Positions 1 through 10,954 of a DNA stretch of 64,000 nucleotides are shown here, in pieces. A program made the translations under genes and the position numbers. Source of the DNA: UBA724 sp964229545 (lineage in GTDB: Bacteria; Bacteroidota; Bacteroidia; Flavobacteriales; Flavobacteriaceae); the NCBI GenBank assembly GCA_964229545.1, contig CAXRDP010000037.1:9356-73355 (forward strand), read 5' to 3'. The notes beneath the pieces were generated by a model. It was given only the letters and a program-made list of their open reading frames with translations. It was not told where the DNA came from and did no database searches. Each line of letters begins with the position of its first letter. The first letter of the stretch is position 1.

Positions 1-306
1 CTTTTTGAAGGGGTAAAATTTGTACAGGCAGTGGCAGATGGAACCCATCACATCAGCCCGAAAGACCGAGAACTCTTGCACGCCACTTTTACGAACTTTA
101 TTTTTGATGTATTGGGGCTCAAGGAAGTTACCTCCGTACAGGATGATCGACATCTTTCAAGTGCCATGGAACTGCTCATCCAACTCAGAGATGAAGCGCG
201 TATGCGCAAGGACTTTGCCACATCAGACCAAATACGGGATCAATTAAAGGCAGCCGGCATTGAGCTTAAGGACGGCAAAGACGGAACCACCTACAGCCTG
301 AACTAA
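1..306 (+). CDS. cysS: Cysteinyl-tRNA synthetase, C-terminal part (5' end outside window)
   Basis: The frame is open from base 1 to a TAA at 304-306 and gives about 101 residues. They match the C-terminal helical region of cysteinyl-tRNA synthetase, including the family-typical stretch RKDFATSDQIRDQLKAAGI followed by D..GT.Y near the end. The enzyme charges tRNA-Cys with cysteine in the cytoplasm. The catalytic Rossmann domain lies upstream of the window. The stop is directly abutted by the GTG of yidD, so the two are probably co-transcribed, and cysS-yidD-lgt is a common flavobacterial order (family knowledge). Confidence rests on this C-terminal motif only. Confidence 0.9.
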   Translation, partial: LFEGVKFVQAVADGTHHISPKDRELLHATFTNFIFDVLGLKEVTSVQDDRHLSSAMELLIQLRDEARMRKDFATSDQIRDQLKAAGIELKDGKDGTTYSLN

Positions 307-528
307 GTGAAACGTCTTCTTATTTTTCCGTTTGTACTGCTGATTAAAATATATCAAACACTTATATCACCCTTTTTTCCTGCGACCTGTAGGTTTAGTC
401 CCACTTGCTCAACGTATGCTTTGGAGGCTTTTCGAAAATACGGCCCCATAAAAGGGCTGTGGCTTTCCGTAAAACGGATTGGCAAGTGCCACCCCTGGGG
501 AGGCAAAGGCTATGACCCGGTTCCGTAG
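307..528 (+). CDS. yidD: Membrane protein insertion efficiency factor YidD
   Basis: A 73-residue protein that starts on GTG immediately after the cysS stop codon, with no spacing. It shows the YidD family signature: a hydrophobic amphipathic N-terminus ([17 protein letters not shown]), then [15 protein letters not shown] with its conserved cysteines, and the C-terminal [13 protein letters not shown]. Full length for the family (70-85 aa). YidD is a small inner-membrane-associated protein thought to assist YidC-dependent insertion; yidC itself lies at the other end of this window (60525-62282). No upstream ATG is available, so GTG is the likely start. Confidence 0.95.
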   Translation: MKRLLIFPFVLLIKIYQTLISPFFPATCRFSPTCSTYALEAFRKYGPIKGLWLSVKRIGKCHPWGGKGYDPVP

Positions 529-572
529 GTTTGGGTGTTTATCAAAATCTTATATTTACCTAAAATCCAACT

Positions 573-1424
573 ATGGTCTTACTAAAATTCAACTGGGCTC
601 CCGATGAGGTTTTTTTACGAATCGGTTCTTTAGGCGTTCACTACTACAGCCTGATGTTTATCATCGCCTTTGCGGTGGGGTATTACATCATGAAAAGGTT
701 TTATAAAAACGAAGGGGTTTCCGAACAATTCCTAGAACCTTTGTTTATCTACACAGTGGTAGGCACACTAATTGGTGCCCGATTGGGAGAGGTGTTTTTC
801 TACAATTGGGATTATTTCCAAAATCACCTAGTTGAAATTCTTTTACCTGTAAAAGAAGTCGCTGACGGAAGTATGTTTTTCGGCCTTATTGAGGGTTGGG
901 AATTTTCTGGATATAGGGGCTTGGCCAGTCACGGTGCTGCCATTGGCATCATCACAGCCATGATATTATACCGAAGAAAATACAGATATAAATCCGTCCT
1001 TTGGATTTTAGACCGCATTGTCATTCCTGTCAGTTTTGGGGGTATATTTATAAGAATCGGAAACTTTTTCAATTCTGAAATTGTTGGAAAATACACTGGT
1101 AGCAGCTTTGGGGTTGTTTTTGAAAACCGCGGTGAAGTGCTTCCCAGGCATCCCGCCCAGTTGTATGAATCACTAGGGTATGTTGTCGTCTTTTTAATTC
1201 TGCGACACCTCTATTGGAATACAAAAAGAAAAGATCAGACCGGATTTTTGTTTGGTTCCTTTTTGATGCTATTGTTTAGTGTTCGATTTGTAGTCGAATT
1301 TGTCAAAGAAAGCCAAGGCGGGTTTGAATCTGCTCTAGGTACTTTCTCTACAGGGCAATGGCTTAGCATCCCACTGATTGCAGCGGGATTTATCTTTGCC
1401 TATCGTGCTCAAAAGAAAGTCTAA
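573..1424 (+). CDS. lgt: Phosphatidylglycerol--prolipoprotein diacylglyceryl transferase
   Basis: A 283-residue polytopic membrane protein with about seven hydrophobic segments. Recognisable Lgt features are an early HYYSLMF motif in the first membrane segment, the signature RIGNFFNSEIVG near residue 165, and HPAQLYESLGY near residue 190. Lgt transfers a diacylglyceryl group from phosphatidylglycerol to the lipobox cysteine of prolipoproteins in the inner membrane. A TATATTTA box (551-558), one base from the TAnnTTTG consensus, lies 14 nt before the ATG. The stop codon overlaps the secDF stop codon on the other strand by 4 nt. Length is normal for the family. Confidence 0.96.
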   Translation: MVLLKFNWAPDEVFLRIGSLGVHYYSLMFIIAFAVGYYIMKRFYKNEGVSEQFLEPLFIYTVVGTLIGARLGEVFFYNWDYFQNHLVEILLPVKEVADGSMFFGLIEGWEFSGYRGLASHGAAIGIITAMILYRRKYRYKSVLWILDRIVIPVSFGGIFIRIGNFFNSEIVGKYTGSSFGVVFENRGEVLPRHPAQLYESLGYVVVFLILRHLYWNTKRKDQTGFLFGSFLMLLFSVRFVVEFVKESQGGFESALGTFSTGQWLSIPLIAAGFIFAYRAQKKV

Positions 1425-4366
1425 TTTGAACCTTCGTTCTTCTTGCCCAAAGTGTCAAACATAATAGGGGTGGCGATAAACAGCGAGGAATAGGTTCCTA
1501 CCAAAACTCCTACGATCAAAGCAAACATAAAGCCACGAATCGCCTCACCTCCAAACAAGAAAATAGCCAACAATACCACCAAAGTTGTCAACGAGGTGTT
1601 GAGTGTTCGGCTTAACGTGCTGTTTAGGGCACTGTCTACGGTTCGCCCAAAAGGCCAACTTGTATGAGCGTTCGCAAATTCTCGAATGCGGTCAAAGACA
1701 ACAACAGTATCGTTAAGTGAATATCCAATCACTGTCAAAATAGCTGCGATAAAGGCCTGATTGATTTCCATACTGAAGGGCATAAAAGTGTAAGTTATCG
1801 AGAAGATTCCCAATACGACCAATACATCGTGGAAAACAGCAGCTACGGCTCCAAGAGAATATTGCCACTTACGGAAACGCAACAAAATATATAGGAATAC
1901 TACAATAAGCGACCCAAACACGGCCAAGAAAGAATTTTTCTTAATGTCATCGGCAATAGTAGGACCTACTTTGATGGATGACATAATACCCACTTGCTTG
2001 TCATTGCTTCCGTTAACAAAAGATTCATAATCCAATCCAGAAGGCAAATAGGGTTGCAGCGTGGTGAAAAGCAATTCTTGGATTTCATTGTCCACAGCAA
2101 CACCCTCTGTGTCGACTTTATAATTGGTGGTGATTTTTAACTGGTTGTCTTTTCCAAAAGTTTTGGCCTCGACACTACCCAAGACAGATGCCAGATCGGA
2201 CTGTACTTCAGATGAGTTTACAGCTTGGTCAAAACGAACCGTGTAGGAACGACCTCCAACAAAATCGACTCCTTCATTTAAGCCATTGGTAAATAATGAA
2301 AAAACGGCCACACCAATCAGCACACCAGAAACCACATAGGCGATGGTGCGTTTTCCCAAAAAGACTATGTTGAGATTTCTGAACAGATTTTTAGTAAGTC
2401 CTGTGGCAAACTCTAGGGTTTTTCCTTTTTTAAGATACCCATCAATCAAAATACGGGTTATAAAAATAGCCGTAAATAATGAAGTGGCGATACCAATAAG
2501 AAGGGTTGTTGCAAAACCTTTAATCGGCCCTGTTCCAAAGACAAATAGTATCAGAGCTGTCAGCCCTGTGGTAATATTGGCATCCAAGATAGATGAGAGT
2601 GCATTTTGGAATCCATCAGCAACTGCTTGCTTTTGCCCTTTTTCACGGTCGAGTTCTTCGCGCACACGCTCAAAAATAAGTACGTTGGCATCAACGGACA
2701 TACCGATAGTCAAAACGATACCTGCAATCCCGGGAAGGGTAAGCACAGCACCCAAACCTGCTAGAATCCCAAAGATCAAAACGATATTTAATGTCAGAGC
2801 CACATCTGCATACAGTCCGGCGCGACCATAATAAAACACCATCCAAACAAGCACCAACATCAGTGCGATGGCAAAAGAGTTGATTCCACTGCGAATGGCT
2901 TCAGCGCCTAGAGAGGGTCCTACAATTTCAGATTGAATGATTTCTGCTGATGCTGGCAACTTACCAGCGCGTAGTACGTTGGCCAAGTCAATGGCTTCGT
3001 TGAGGGTAAACTGTCCAGAAATTTCAGAACGACCACCCGAAATGGCGCCTTTGGACACCCCAGGGGCAGAGTACACAACGTCGTCCAGTACAATAGCGAT
3101 ATTGCTACGCTCACGGAAAGCTTTACCTGTCATTTCTTCCCAAGTTCGGGCACCTTTTCCATTCATTTGCATGCTTACGGCTGGGCCACCTACTTGGTCA
3201 TAGGTTTGGGCAGCATCTACAATCACACTCCCACTTAGAGGAGGCTCGTTGGTTCGATTAGATCGAATAGCGTAAAGGTCAAGTAGTTCAGACCCTTTGT
3301 CTGATTTACCCCACAAAAATTTGGTGTAGCGAAGTTCCGAAGGTAGTAAGCTACGCACTTCAGGCATGCTTAGGTAACTCGTCACTTTTTGTTGGTCTTT
3401 GGCCGCAAACTGCGCCAAAACAGGACCTCCCTGATAACCTGATCCAACGATAAGGTCAAACAGCGGGTTTTGGTTTAAGGAAACAGAATCTTGCTGGGCT
3501 TCCACGTCAGCCAACAACTCATCGATTTCAGATTTCTCACTGGCTTCGTCTTTTTGAACCTCCACCAATCCTTTAAGCGTTTCGTTGGCTTGTGCCAAGA
3601 AAGAAAAGTATTTATCGTTGGATTCGGTTTCCCAAAATTCGAGTTGGGCAGTACTTTGCAACAAGTTTTTTACACGATCAATATCACGTGCACCCGGCAA
3701 CTCAACCAATATACGTCCTGAATTTCCAAGTCGTTGGATGTTGGGTTGGGTCACACCAAACTTGTCAATACGTTTGCGCAAAACCTCAAAAGCAGATACG
3801 ATAGACTCATCAATTTTTCTGCGGATGATGGGTCTTACCTCATCATCTGTCATATTGAAATTGATTTCATCACTAAGGGTTCGGTTGGCAAAAATATCAG
3901 GGCTGGCCAAGCCTTCATTCCCTTTAAGGTTGTCAAAAGCCTTAAAGAAACTTTCTACATAGCTTTCATCTGAGGATTTTTGCAACTCGTCTGCTTCTAG
4001 CAAGGATTGGTTGAATAAAGGACTACGCGTGTTGTCTGCCAGACCTTTTAGGATGTCTTTTACAGAAATCTGCAGAATTACATTGATGCCTCCTTTGAGG
4101 TCTAAACCTTTGTTCAGCTCTCTAGCTTTAGAGCTGTTATAGGTTGTAAAGCCATACAAACTGTTGTTGCCAATAGAATCCAAATAGCTTTGCTGAACGC
4201 CTTCCAAAAGTTCAAAATAGTTTTCGGCGTTGGCATCTACTTGCGCCTCGGCATATGTACGTGCTTGTTCTTCAGTTTGATTAACAATAAAGGTAAAGGA
4301 CAGTTGGTACAAACTGGCCAGTCCAAACAAAAAGGCAAAAACTTTTACCAGTCCGTTATTCTGCAT
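1421..4366 (-). CDS. secDF: Protein translocase subunit SecDF (fused)
   Basis: A 981-residue fusion of SecD and SecF, as usual in Bacteroidota. There is one N-terminal membrane helix (about 7-27), then GLDLKGG at residues 87-93 (SecD P1 domain), a large periplasmic part, and the first RND-type membrane block with VDANVLIFERVREE. The SecF half begins near residue 680 with GVDFVGGRSY and ends with a second membrane block containing NDTVVVFDRIRE. The complex uses the proton gradient to pull secreted proteins from SecYEG. About 12 membrane helices are expected. A TATATTTG promoter box lies at 4396-4403. The gene is the last of a minus-strand run gyrB-mdh-secDF, with separate promoters likely. Confidence 0.96.
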   Translation of the reverse strand: MQNNGLVKVFAFLFGLASLYQLSFTFIVNQTEEQARTYAEAQVDANAENYFELLEGVQQSYLDSIGNNSLYGFTTYNSSKARELNKGLDLKGGINVILQISVKDILKGLADNTRSPLFNQSLLEADELQKSSDESYVESFFKAFDNLKGNEGLASPDIFANRTLSDEINFNMTDDEVRPIIRRKIDESIVSAFEVLRKRIDKFGVTQPNIQRLGNSGRILVELPGARDIDRVKNLLQSTAQLEFWETESNDKYFSFLAQANETLKGLVEVQKDEASEKSEIDELLADVEAQQDSVSLNQNPLFDLIVGSGYQGGPVLAQFAAKDQQKVTSYLSMPEVRSLLPSELRYTKFLWGKSDKGSELLDLYAIRSNRTNEPPLSGSVIVDAAQTYDQVGGPAVSMQMNGKGARTWEEMTGKAFRERSNIAIVLDDVVYSAPGVSKGAISGGRSEISGQFTLNEAIDLANVLRAGKLPASAEIIQSEIVGPSLGAEAIRSGINSFAIALMLVLVWMVFYYGRAGLYADVALTLNIVLIFGILAGLGAVLTLPGIAGIVLTIGMSVDANVLIFERVREELDREKGQKQAVADGFQNALSSILDANITTGLTALILFVFGTGPIKGFATTLLIGIATSLFTAIFITRILIDGYLKKGKTLEFATGLTKNLFRNLNIVFLGKRTIAYVVSGVLIGVAVFSLFTNGLNEGVDFVGGRSYTVRFDQAVNSSEVQSDLASVLGSVEAKTFGKDNQLKITTNYKVDTEGVAVDNEIQELLFTTLQPYLPSGLDYESFVNGSNDKQVGIMSSIKVGPTIADDIKKNSFLAVFGSLIVVFLYILLRFRKWQYSLGAVAAVFHDVLVVLGIFSITYTFMPFSMEINQAFIAAILTVIGYSLNDTVVVFDRIREFANAHTSWPFGRTVDSALNSTLSRTLNTSLTTLVVLLAIFLFGGEAIRGFMFALIVGVLVGTYSSLFIATPIMFDTLGKKNEGSN

Positions 4367-4395
4367 GATGTTTGTTTTAATTTATTAAAAGCAGG

Positions 4396-4403
4396 CAAAT
4401 ATA
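4396..4403 (-). promoter_or_regulatory. Probable -7 promoter element of secDF
   Basis: The minus strand reads TATATTTG, an exact match to the Bacteroidota TAnnTTTG element, 29 nt before the secDF ATG. No convincing TTTG (-33) box is visible at the right distance. Confidence 0.5.
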
Positions 4404-4451
4404 GGATTTCCTAAGGATACTTTGTGACCCATAAAGGACAATCAAAATCCC

Positions 4452-5390
4452 TTATCCGCCCAAAATACTTGAAAGCGCCCCGTTCATATTGCGCACGGCA
4501 TCAGCGCTTTGGTTAAACTTTTGTTGTTCTTCGGTGTCTAGCGGCACATCTACGATGCTATCCCATCCCGATTTTCCTATAATAGTGGGCACGCCAATAC
4601 ATATATCGGATTGTCCATACTCACCTTCCAACATAACAGAACAAGGAATGATGCGTTTTTGGTCATGCAAAATGCTCGCTACCAAATAGGCCACAGAAGC
4701 CCCAGGTGCATACCAAGCCGATGTACCTAAAAGTTTGGTCAGTGTCGCTCCGCCCACCATAGTGTCAGCAGCAACTTGACTGAGTTGGTCTTGTGAAAGA
4801 AACTGATTGACCGGCAGTCCGTTGTAAGTAGCCAATCGGGTGAGTGGAATCATGGTGGTGTCACCATGACCTCCAATTACCATACCCTGAATGTCATTAG
4901 CGGGTTTTTCCAAAGCCAAAGACAAATAAGTTTTAAAACGGCTGCTATCTAGGGCACCTCCCATACCAATCACACGATTTTTGGGCAGACCCGTAGCTTT
5001 GAGTGTCAAATAGGTCATGGTATCCATGGGGTTGGAAACAACCACAATTACTGCGTCGGGTGAATATTGAAGCACCTGGTCGGCAACGCTTTTTACAATT
5101 CCTGCGTTGATACCTATAAGTTCCTCTCTTGTCATACCGGGCTTTCGTGGAATTCCTGAGGTAATCACCACTACATCACTGTTGGCGGTTTTGGCGTAAT
5201 CTCCGGTAGTTCCCACGATTCGGGTGTTAAAGCCGAGCGTAGTGGCTGTTTGCATCATATCTAGAGCTTTGCCCTCGGCAAACCCCTCTTTGATGTCTAA
5301 TAAAACGACTTCGCTGGCCATGCCTTGATATGCAATGGCATCTGCACATGTGGCACCTACGTTTCCGGCGCCAATGATGGTAACTTTCAT
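4452..5390 (-). CDS. mdh: Malate dehydrogenase (LDH-like type)
   Basis: A 312-residue NAD-dependent dehydrogenase of the lactate/malate family. The Rossmann loop is IIGAGNVGATCA at residues 5-16. The substrate-binding arginines sit in PRKPGMTREE (R82 and R88), where arginine at position 82 favours malate over lactate. The catalytic histidine is H175 in GGHGDTT. It oxidises malate to oxaloacetate in the citric acid cycle. It lies 60 bp downstream of gyrB on the same strand and 85 bp upstream of secDF. A near-consensus box with one extra T (TAATTTTTG) precedes it, so a separate promoter is possible. Length and motifs are complete. Confidence 0.95.
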   Translation of the reverse strand: MKVTIIGAGNVGATCADAIAYQGMASEVVLLDIKEGFAEGKALDMMQTATTLGFNTRIVGTTGDYAKTANSDVVVITSGIPRKPGMTREELIGINAGIVKSVADQVLQYSPDAVIVVVSNPMDTMTYLTLKATGLPKNRVIGMGGALDSSRFKTYLSLALEKPANDIQGMVIGGHGDTTMIPLTRLATYNGLPVNQFLSQDQLSQVAADTMVGGATLTKLLGTSAWYAPGASVAYLVASILHDQKRIIPCSVMLEGEYGQSDICIGVPTIIGKSGWDSIVDVPLDTEEQQKFNQSADAVRNMNGALSSILGG

Positions 5391-5450
5391 TATATAATTC
5401 TTAAACTTTTACAAAAATTAGGTTGTGAGCACACAAAAGCAATCGCATCC

Positions 5451-7394
<1,944 letters not shown>

Positions 7395-7427
7395 TTAGTT
7401 TGTTTTTTTAGCAAAATCACATTCTAC

Positions 7428-7435
7428 CAAATATA
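7428..7435 (-). promoter_or_regulatory. Probable -7 promoter element of gyrB
   Basis: The minus strand reads TATATTTG, an exact TAnnTTTG match, 36 nt upstream of the gyrB ATG. Confidence 0.5.
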
Positions 7436-7536
7436 CTTATATCTGAAAGAACGCGCTGATAAATAAACCTCACAAATACGCTAAGTTATCAACACGTATT
7501 GTGGAAAATAAATAGGTTTTTTTAAGTAAAAACGAG

Positions 7537-9204
7537 CTATTTCTTATAAGCATCAACATGTACCTGACCTATGGCCCTTCCAGATGGCTCATTCATGTTT
7601 TGGAAAGAGGCATCCCAAGCCAAAGCGGTGGGTGTGCTACAGGCCACACTCGGCACAGAAGGCACTGTCAAGGCTGCGGTGTCTGAAGGGAAATGTTCTT
7701 CGAAAATACTCCGATAGTAATACTCTTCTTTGGTGCGCGGGGGTTGCACAGGAAAACGATGTTGAGCAGCTTCCATCTGAGTGTCAGTCACTTCTTGATC
7801 TACCACTTCTTTGAGGGTGTCTATCCAGTTGTACCCTACTCCGTCGCTAAATTGCTCTTTTTGACGCCAAGCAACACTTTCGGGAAGATAGTCCTCAAAA
7901 GCCTTGCGAACAACCCATTTTTCCATGCGCTCAGAAGTAATCATTTTGTCAGCCGGATTGATACGCATGGCTACATCTAAAAATTCTTTGTCAAGAAAGG
8001 GAACGCGCCCTTCAATTCCCCAAGCTGCCAAAGACTTGTTGGCACGCAAGCAGTCGTATTGATAGAGTTTATCGAGCTTTCTGACGGTCTCCTCGTGAAA
8101 TTCTTGGGCGTTGGGCGCCTTGTGAAAGTACAGATAGCCCCCAAATACCTCGTCGGCACCTTCGCCAGACAATACCATCTTGATACCCATTGACTTTATC
8201 ACTCGAGCCAACAAGTACATGGGTGTGGACGCACGCACCGTGGTGATATCATAGGTTTCCAAATGATAGATTACATCACGAATCGCATCCAAACCTTCTT
8301 GAATGGTAAAAGTGACCTCATGATGGACAGTGCCGATGTGGTCTGCCACTTTTTGTGCGGCTGCCAAATCAGGTGAGCCCTCAAGACCTATTGAAAATGA
8401 GTGTAGCTGTGGCCACCAGGCTTCACTTTGATCATCTGATTCTATGCGGTTTTTGGCGAATTTTTTAGCCAAGGCAGAAGTGATGGAAGAGTCGAGTCCG
8501 CCGGAAAGCAAAACCCCATAGGGCACGTCACTCATCAATTGACGATGGACGGCATCTTCCAGAGCCTGACCTAAGGCTTCTATATCAGTATGGTTGTCTT
8601 TGACAGTGTCATAAGAACGCCAATCGCGTTTGTACCAAAGTTCTAGCACACCCGTTTTACTGTCATAAAAATGTCCCGGAGGGAACACTTCAATTTTGTT
8701 GCAAAAGCCCTCTAAGGCTTTGAGCTCAGAAGCTATATACAATGTGCCTTGAAAGTCCCAACCCATGTAAAGCGGTATGATACCCATATGATCCCTGGCA
8801 GCCAGCAAGCGGCTGTTTGCTTCGTCATATAAAACAAAACCGAAAATACCATTGAGGTCATCTATAAAGTCGGTGCCTTTGGAATTGTAAAGTGACAATA
8901 TCACTTCACAATCGGATCCGGTTTGGAAAGGATAGTCTGGTGTGCTCTTGCGCAACTCGCGATGGTTATAGATTTCCCCGTTGGCAGCCAACACCAATTG
9001 GCCGTTGTTGCCAAACAATGGTTGTTTTCCCGACGTAGGGTCCACAATAGCCAGTCGCTCATGTGCCAAAACAGCATGAGAAGCCACATGAATCCCACTC
9101 CAATCGGGACCGCGATGACGAATGCGTTTGGACATTTCTAAAAGTTGAGGTCTCAACCCATCAATTTCTTCCTTTTCGTTAAAGGCACATACAATTCCAC
9201 ACAT
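7537..9204 (-). CDS. asnB: Asparagine synthase B (glutamine-hydrolysing)
   Basis: A 555-residue enzyme that makes asparagine from aspartate, ATP and glutamine. The start is placed at the ATG at 9204 because the protein must begin Met-Cys: after Met removal, Cys is the N-terminal nucleophile of the class II glutaminase domain (MCGIVCAF). An in-frame start 18 nt upstream would bury it. The glutaminase domain shows RHRGPDWSG, and the synthetase domain has the PP-loop LSGGLDSS near residue 230 and LSGEGADEVFGGY further on. An exact TATATTTG box lies 15 nt upstream (9220-9227). It stands alone between gyrB and the divergently oriented ftsE-like gene. Confidence 0.95.
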   Translation of the reverse strand: MCGIVCAFNEKEEIDGLRPQLLEMSKRIRHRGPDWSGIHVASHAVLAHERLAIVDPTSGKQPLFGNNGQLVLAANGEIYNHRELRKSTPDYPFQTGSDCEVILSLYNSKGTDFIDDLNGIFGFVLYDEANSRLLAARDHMGIIPLYMGWDFQGTLYIASELKALEGFCNKIEVFPPGHFYDSKTGVLELWYKRDWRSYDTVKDNHTDIEALGQALEDAVHRQLMSDVPYGVLLSGGLDSSITSALAKKFAKNRIESDDQSEAWWPQLHSFSIGLEGSPDLAAAQKVADHIGTVHHEVTFTIQEGLDAIRDVIYHLETYDITTVRASTPMYLLARVIKSMGIKMVLSGEGADEVFGGYLYFHKAPNAQEFHEETVRKLDKLYQYDCLRANKSLAAWGIEGRVPFLDKEFLDVAMRINPADKMITSERMEKWVVRKAFEDYLPESVAWRQKEQFSDGVGYNWIDTLKEVVDQEVTDTQMEAAQHRFPVQPPRTKEEYYYRSIFEEHFPSDTAALTVPSVPSVACSTPTALAWDASFQNMNEPSGRAIGQVHVDAYKK

Positions 9205-9219
9205 TGTAAAAATTTTTAG

Positions 9220-9227
9220 CAAATATA
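9220..9227 (-). promoter_or_regulatory. Probable -7 promoter element of asnB
   Basis: The minus strand reads TATATTTG 15 nt before the asnB ATG. It sits in a very AT-rich 180-bp divergent spacer (9205-9384) in which I see no gene or stable hairpin. Confidence 0.5.
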
Positions 9228-9384
9228 TATTTATGCTTAATAATATAAATAGGTTTTAATATAAATAATATAATTGTTAAATTAAATAATACATTTTGGT
9301 TTAATATTAAAATATTTAAAATGAATTTTATTGAAAAAAGTTTCATTTTGTTTCTGTAAGTCTTCCTATTTTTAGGGTCGAATC

Positions 9385-10068
9385 ATGAAAGAAGCCATTA
9401 TTTCGTTCCAAGATGCACAGATAAATCAGCACAACAAGTCCGTGTTGTCCGATTTGAGTCTACAGATTGCTCCAGGGGCTTTTGTCTATCTCATAGGGCG
9501 CACCGGAAGCGGTAAAAGCAGCCTACTCAAGACGCTTTATGGAGACCTAAAGCTGGAAAAAGGCGAAGGACACATTGCCGGCTTCGACCTAAGGAAGCTC
9601 AGAGAAAGAAAAATACCTGATTTGCGAAGAAAACTTGGCGTGGTGTTTCAAGATTTCCAATTGTTACCTGATCGTACTATTGAACGAAACTTAGATTTTG
9701 TGTTGCGGGCCACCGGCTGGAAAGACTCCGAAAAACGAAATGAGAAAATTGACGTGGTATTGGATTTGGTCGGATTAAAAGATCGAAGGAAACAATTTCC
9801 CAACGCCCTGTCGGGTGGGGAACAGCAACGCATTGCCATTGCCCGCGCCCTGCTCAATGACCCTGACATCATACTGGCCGACGAACCTACGGGAAATTTG
9901 GACCCAATCACCAGTTTGGAGGTGATGGATTTGCTACAAAACATCAACCAAAAAGGCACCACCGTGCTGATGGCTACCCACGACTACAACCTGATATCGA
10001 AATATCCGAGTATGACTTTTAAGTGTGAAGAGGGCAAATTGTCAGAGCTCGTTCACAAACAAGTATAG
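9385..10068 (+). CDS. ftsE: FtsE-like ABC transporter ATP-binding protein
   Basis: A 227-residue stand-alone ABC ATPase. Walker A is GRTGSGKSS (about residues 38-46), the signature is LSGGEQQRIAIARALL, and Walker B is DIILADEPTGNLDP. Length, FVYLIGRTGSGKSS and the closing MATHDYNLI fit FtsE, the cytoplasmic partner of the membrane protein FtsX, which controls cell-wall hydrolases at division. No ftsX lies beside it, which is normal for this phylum as far as I know. A LolD-type ATPase is the main alternative. A TTTG (9347-9350) plus TATTTTTA (9367-9374) pair precedes it. The GT2 gene follows after 10 bp. Confidence 0.8.
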   Translation: MKEAIISFQDAQINQHNKSVLSDLSLQIAPGAFVYLIGRTGSGKSSLLKTLYGDLKLEKGEGHIAGFDLRKLRERKIPDLRRKLGVVFQDFQLLPDRTIERNLDFVLRATGWKDSEKRNEKIDVVLDLVGLKDRRKQFPNALSGGEQQRIAIARALLNDPDIILADEPTGNLDPITSLEVMDLLQNINQKGTTVLMATHDYNLISKYPSMTFKCEEGKLSELVHKQV

Positions 10069-10078
10069 TTTGTAGGTT

Positions 10079-10954
10079 ATGCTGTCAATTTGTATTCCTG
10101 TCTACAACTACAATGCCTTGCCGTTGGCAAAAAAAATGGTACGCCAAGCTGAAATAGAAGGTGTTGATTTTGAAATTCTTTGTTATGATGATGGATCGAC
10201 TCTTTTTGAGGAGCAAAACAAAAGAACGGGCTCATTAACAAAAGTCACCTACAAAAAATTTTCATCCAATATTGGCAGAACCGCCATTCGGCAAAAACTA
10301 GCAAGTGATGCAAGGTTTGATTGGCTTCTTTTTGTGGATGCCGATATGATGCCGAAAACAGAACGATTTATTAAAGACTACCTTGTACATCAGAAAAAAT
10401 CTCCTGAACGAGCGATCTTTTTTGGCGGATATGCCTACAAAAGCACTATCAAATCAAAAAAATTGTTGCGTTATAAATATGGAAAAAAGAGGGAGGAAAT
10501 AGCGGCCAAAAGGCGTTCTAAAAAGCCCTATAAAAATGTGCTCTCGGGAAATGTTTTTATTAAAAAATCATTGTTTTTTGAAGTGAATGCTGTTCTTCAA
10601 AACAGATATGGATTGGATCCCTTATTTTCAGCACGACTCCAAGATTTAAAGATTGTGCCTTCCCATATTGACAATGAGGTGTATCACAATGGCTTGGAGA
10701 CCAATTCCAGTTTTTTAGAAAAAAGCAAAGAAGGTGCCGAAACAATTGGCTGGTTATACCATAAGAACCACATCACCAAAAATCAAAGTCAATTGATTTG
10801 CGCGTACGAATGGCTTCGAAAATGGAAATTATTAGGAATCTTCAAGACATTAAGTCAATGCGCCATTAAACCAACCGAAAAACTACTTTCTACAGGGAAA
10901 GCCCCGCTTTTTTTATTTGATTTTTTTAGGTTGTACTATTTTACTAAGTCGTAA
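10079..10954 (+). CDS. Glycosyltransferase family 2
   Basis: A 291-residue GT-A fold glycosyltransferase. It begins LSICIPVYNYN and continues with a nucleotide-binding YDDGS near residue 40 and the metal-binding DAD of FVDADMMP near residue 100. It transfers a sugar from an activated donor, probably in LPS or capsule assembly; donor and acceptor cannot be read from the sequence. It follows the ftsE-like gene by 10 bp and may be co-transcribed. Its 3' end overlaps the convergent GT4 gene by 19 bp. Base composition is noticeably more AT-rich than in the neighbouring housekeeping genes. Confidence 0.85.
   Translation: MLSICIPVYNYNALPLAKKMVRQAEIEGVDFEILCYDDGSTLFEEQNKRTGSLTKVTYKKFSSNIGRTAIRQKLASDARFDWLLFVDADMMPKTERFIKDYLVHQKKSPERAIFFGGYAYKSTIKSKKLLRYKYGKKREEIAAKRRSKKPYKNVLSGNVFIKKSLFFEVNAVLQNRYGLDPLFSARLQDLKIVPSHIDNEVYHNGLETNSSFLEKSKEGAETIGWLYHKNHITKNQSQLICAYEWLRKWKLLGIFKTLSQCAIKPTEKLLSTGKAPLFLFDFFRLYYFTKS

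Noticed and set aside
2343..2831. 162-codon frame opposite secDF
   Set aside because: Antisense shadow of a conserved membrane block; translation resembles no protein.
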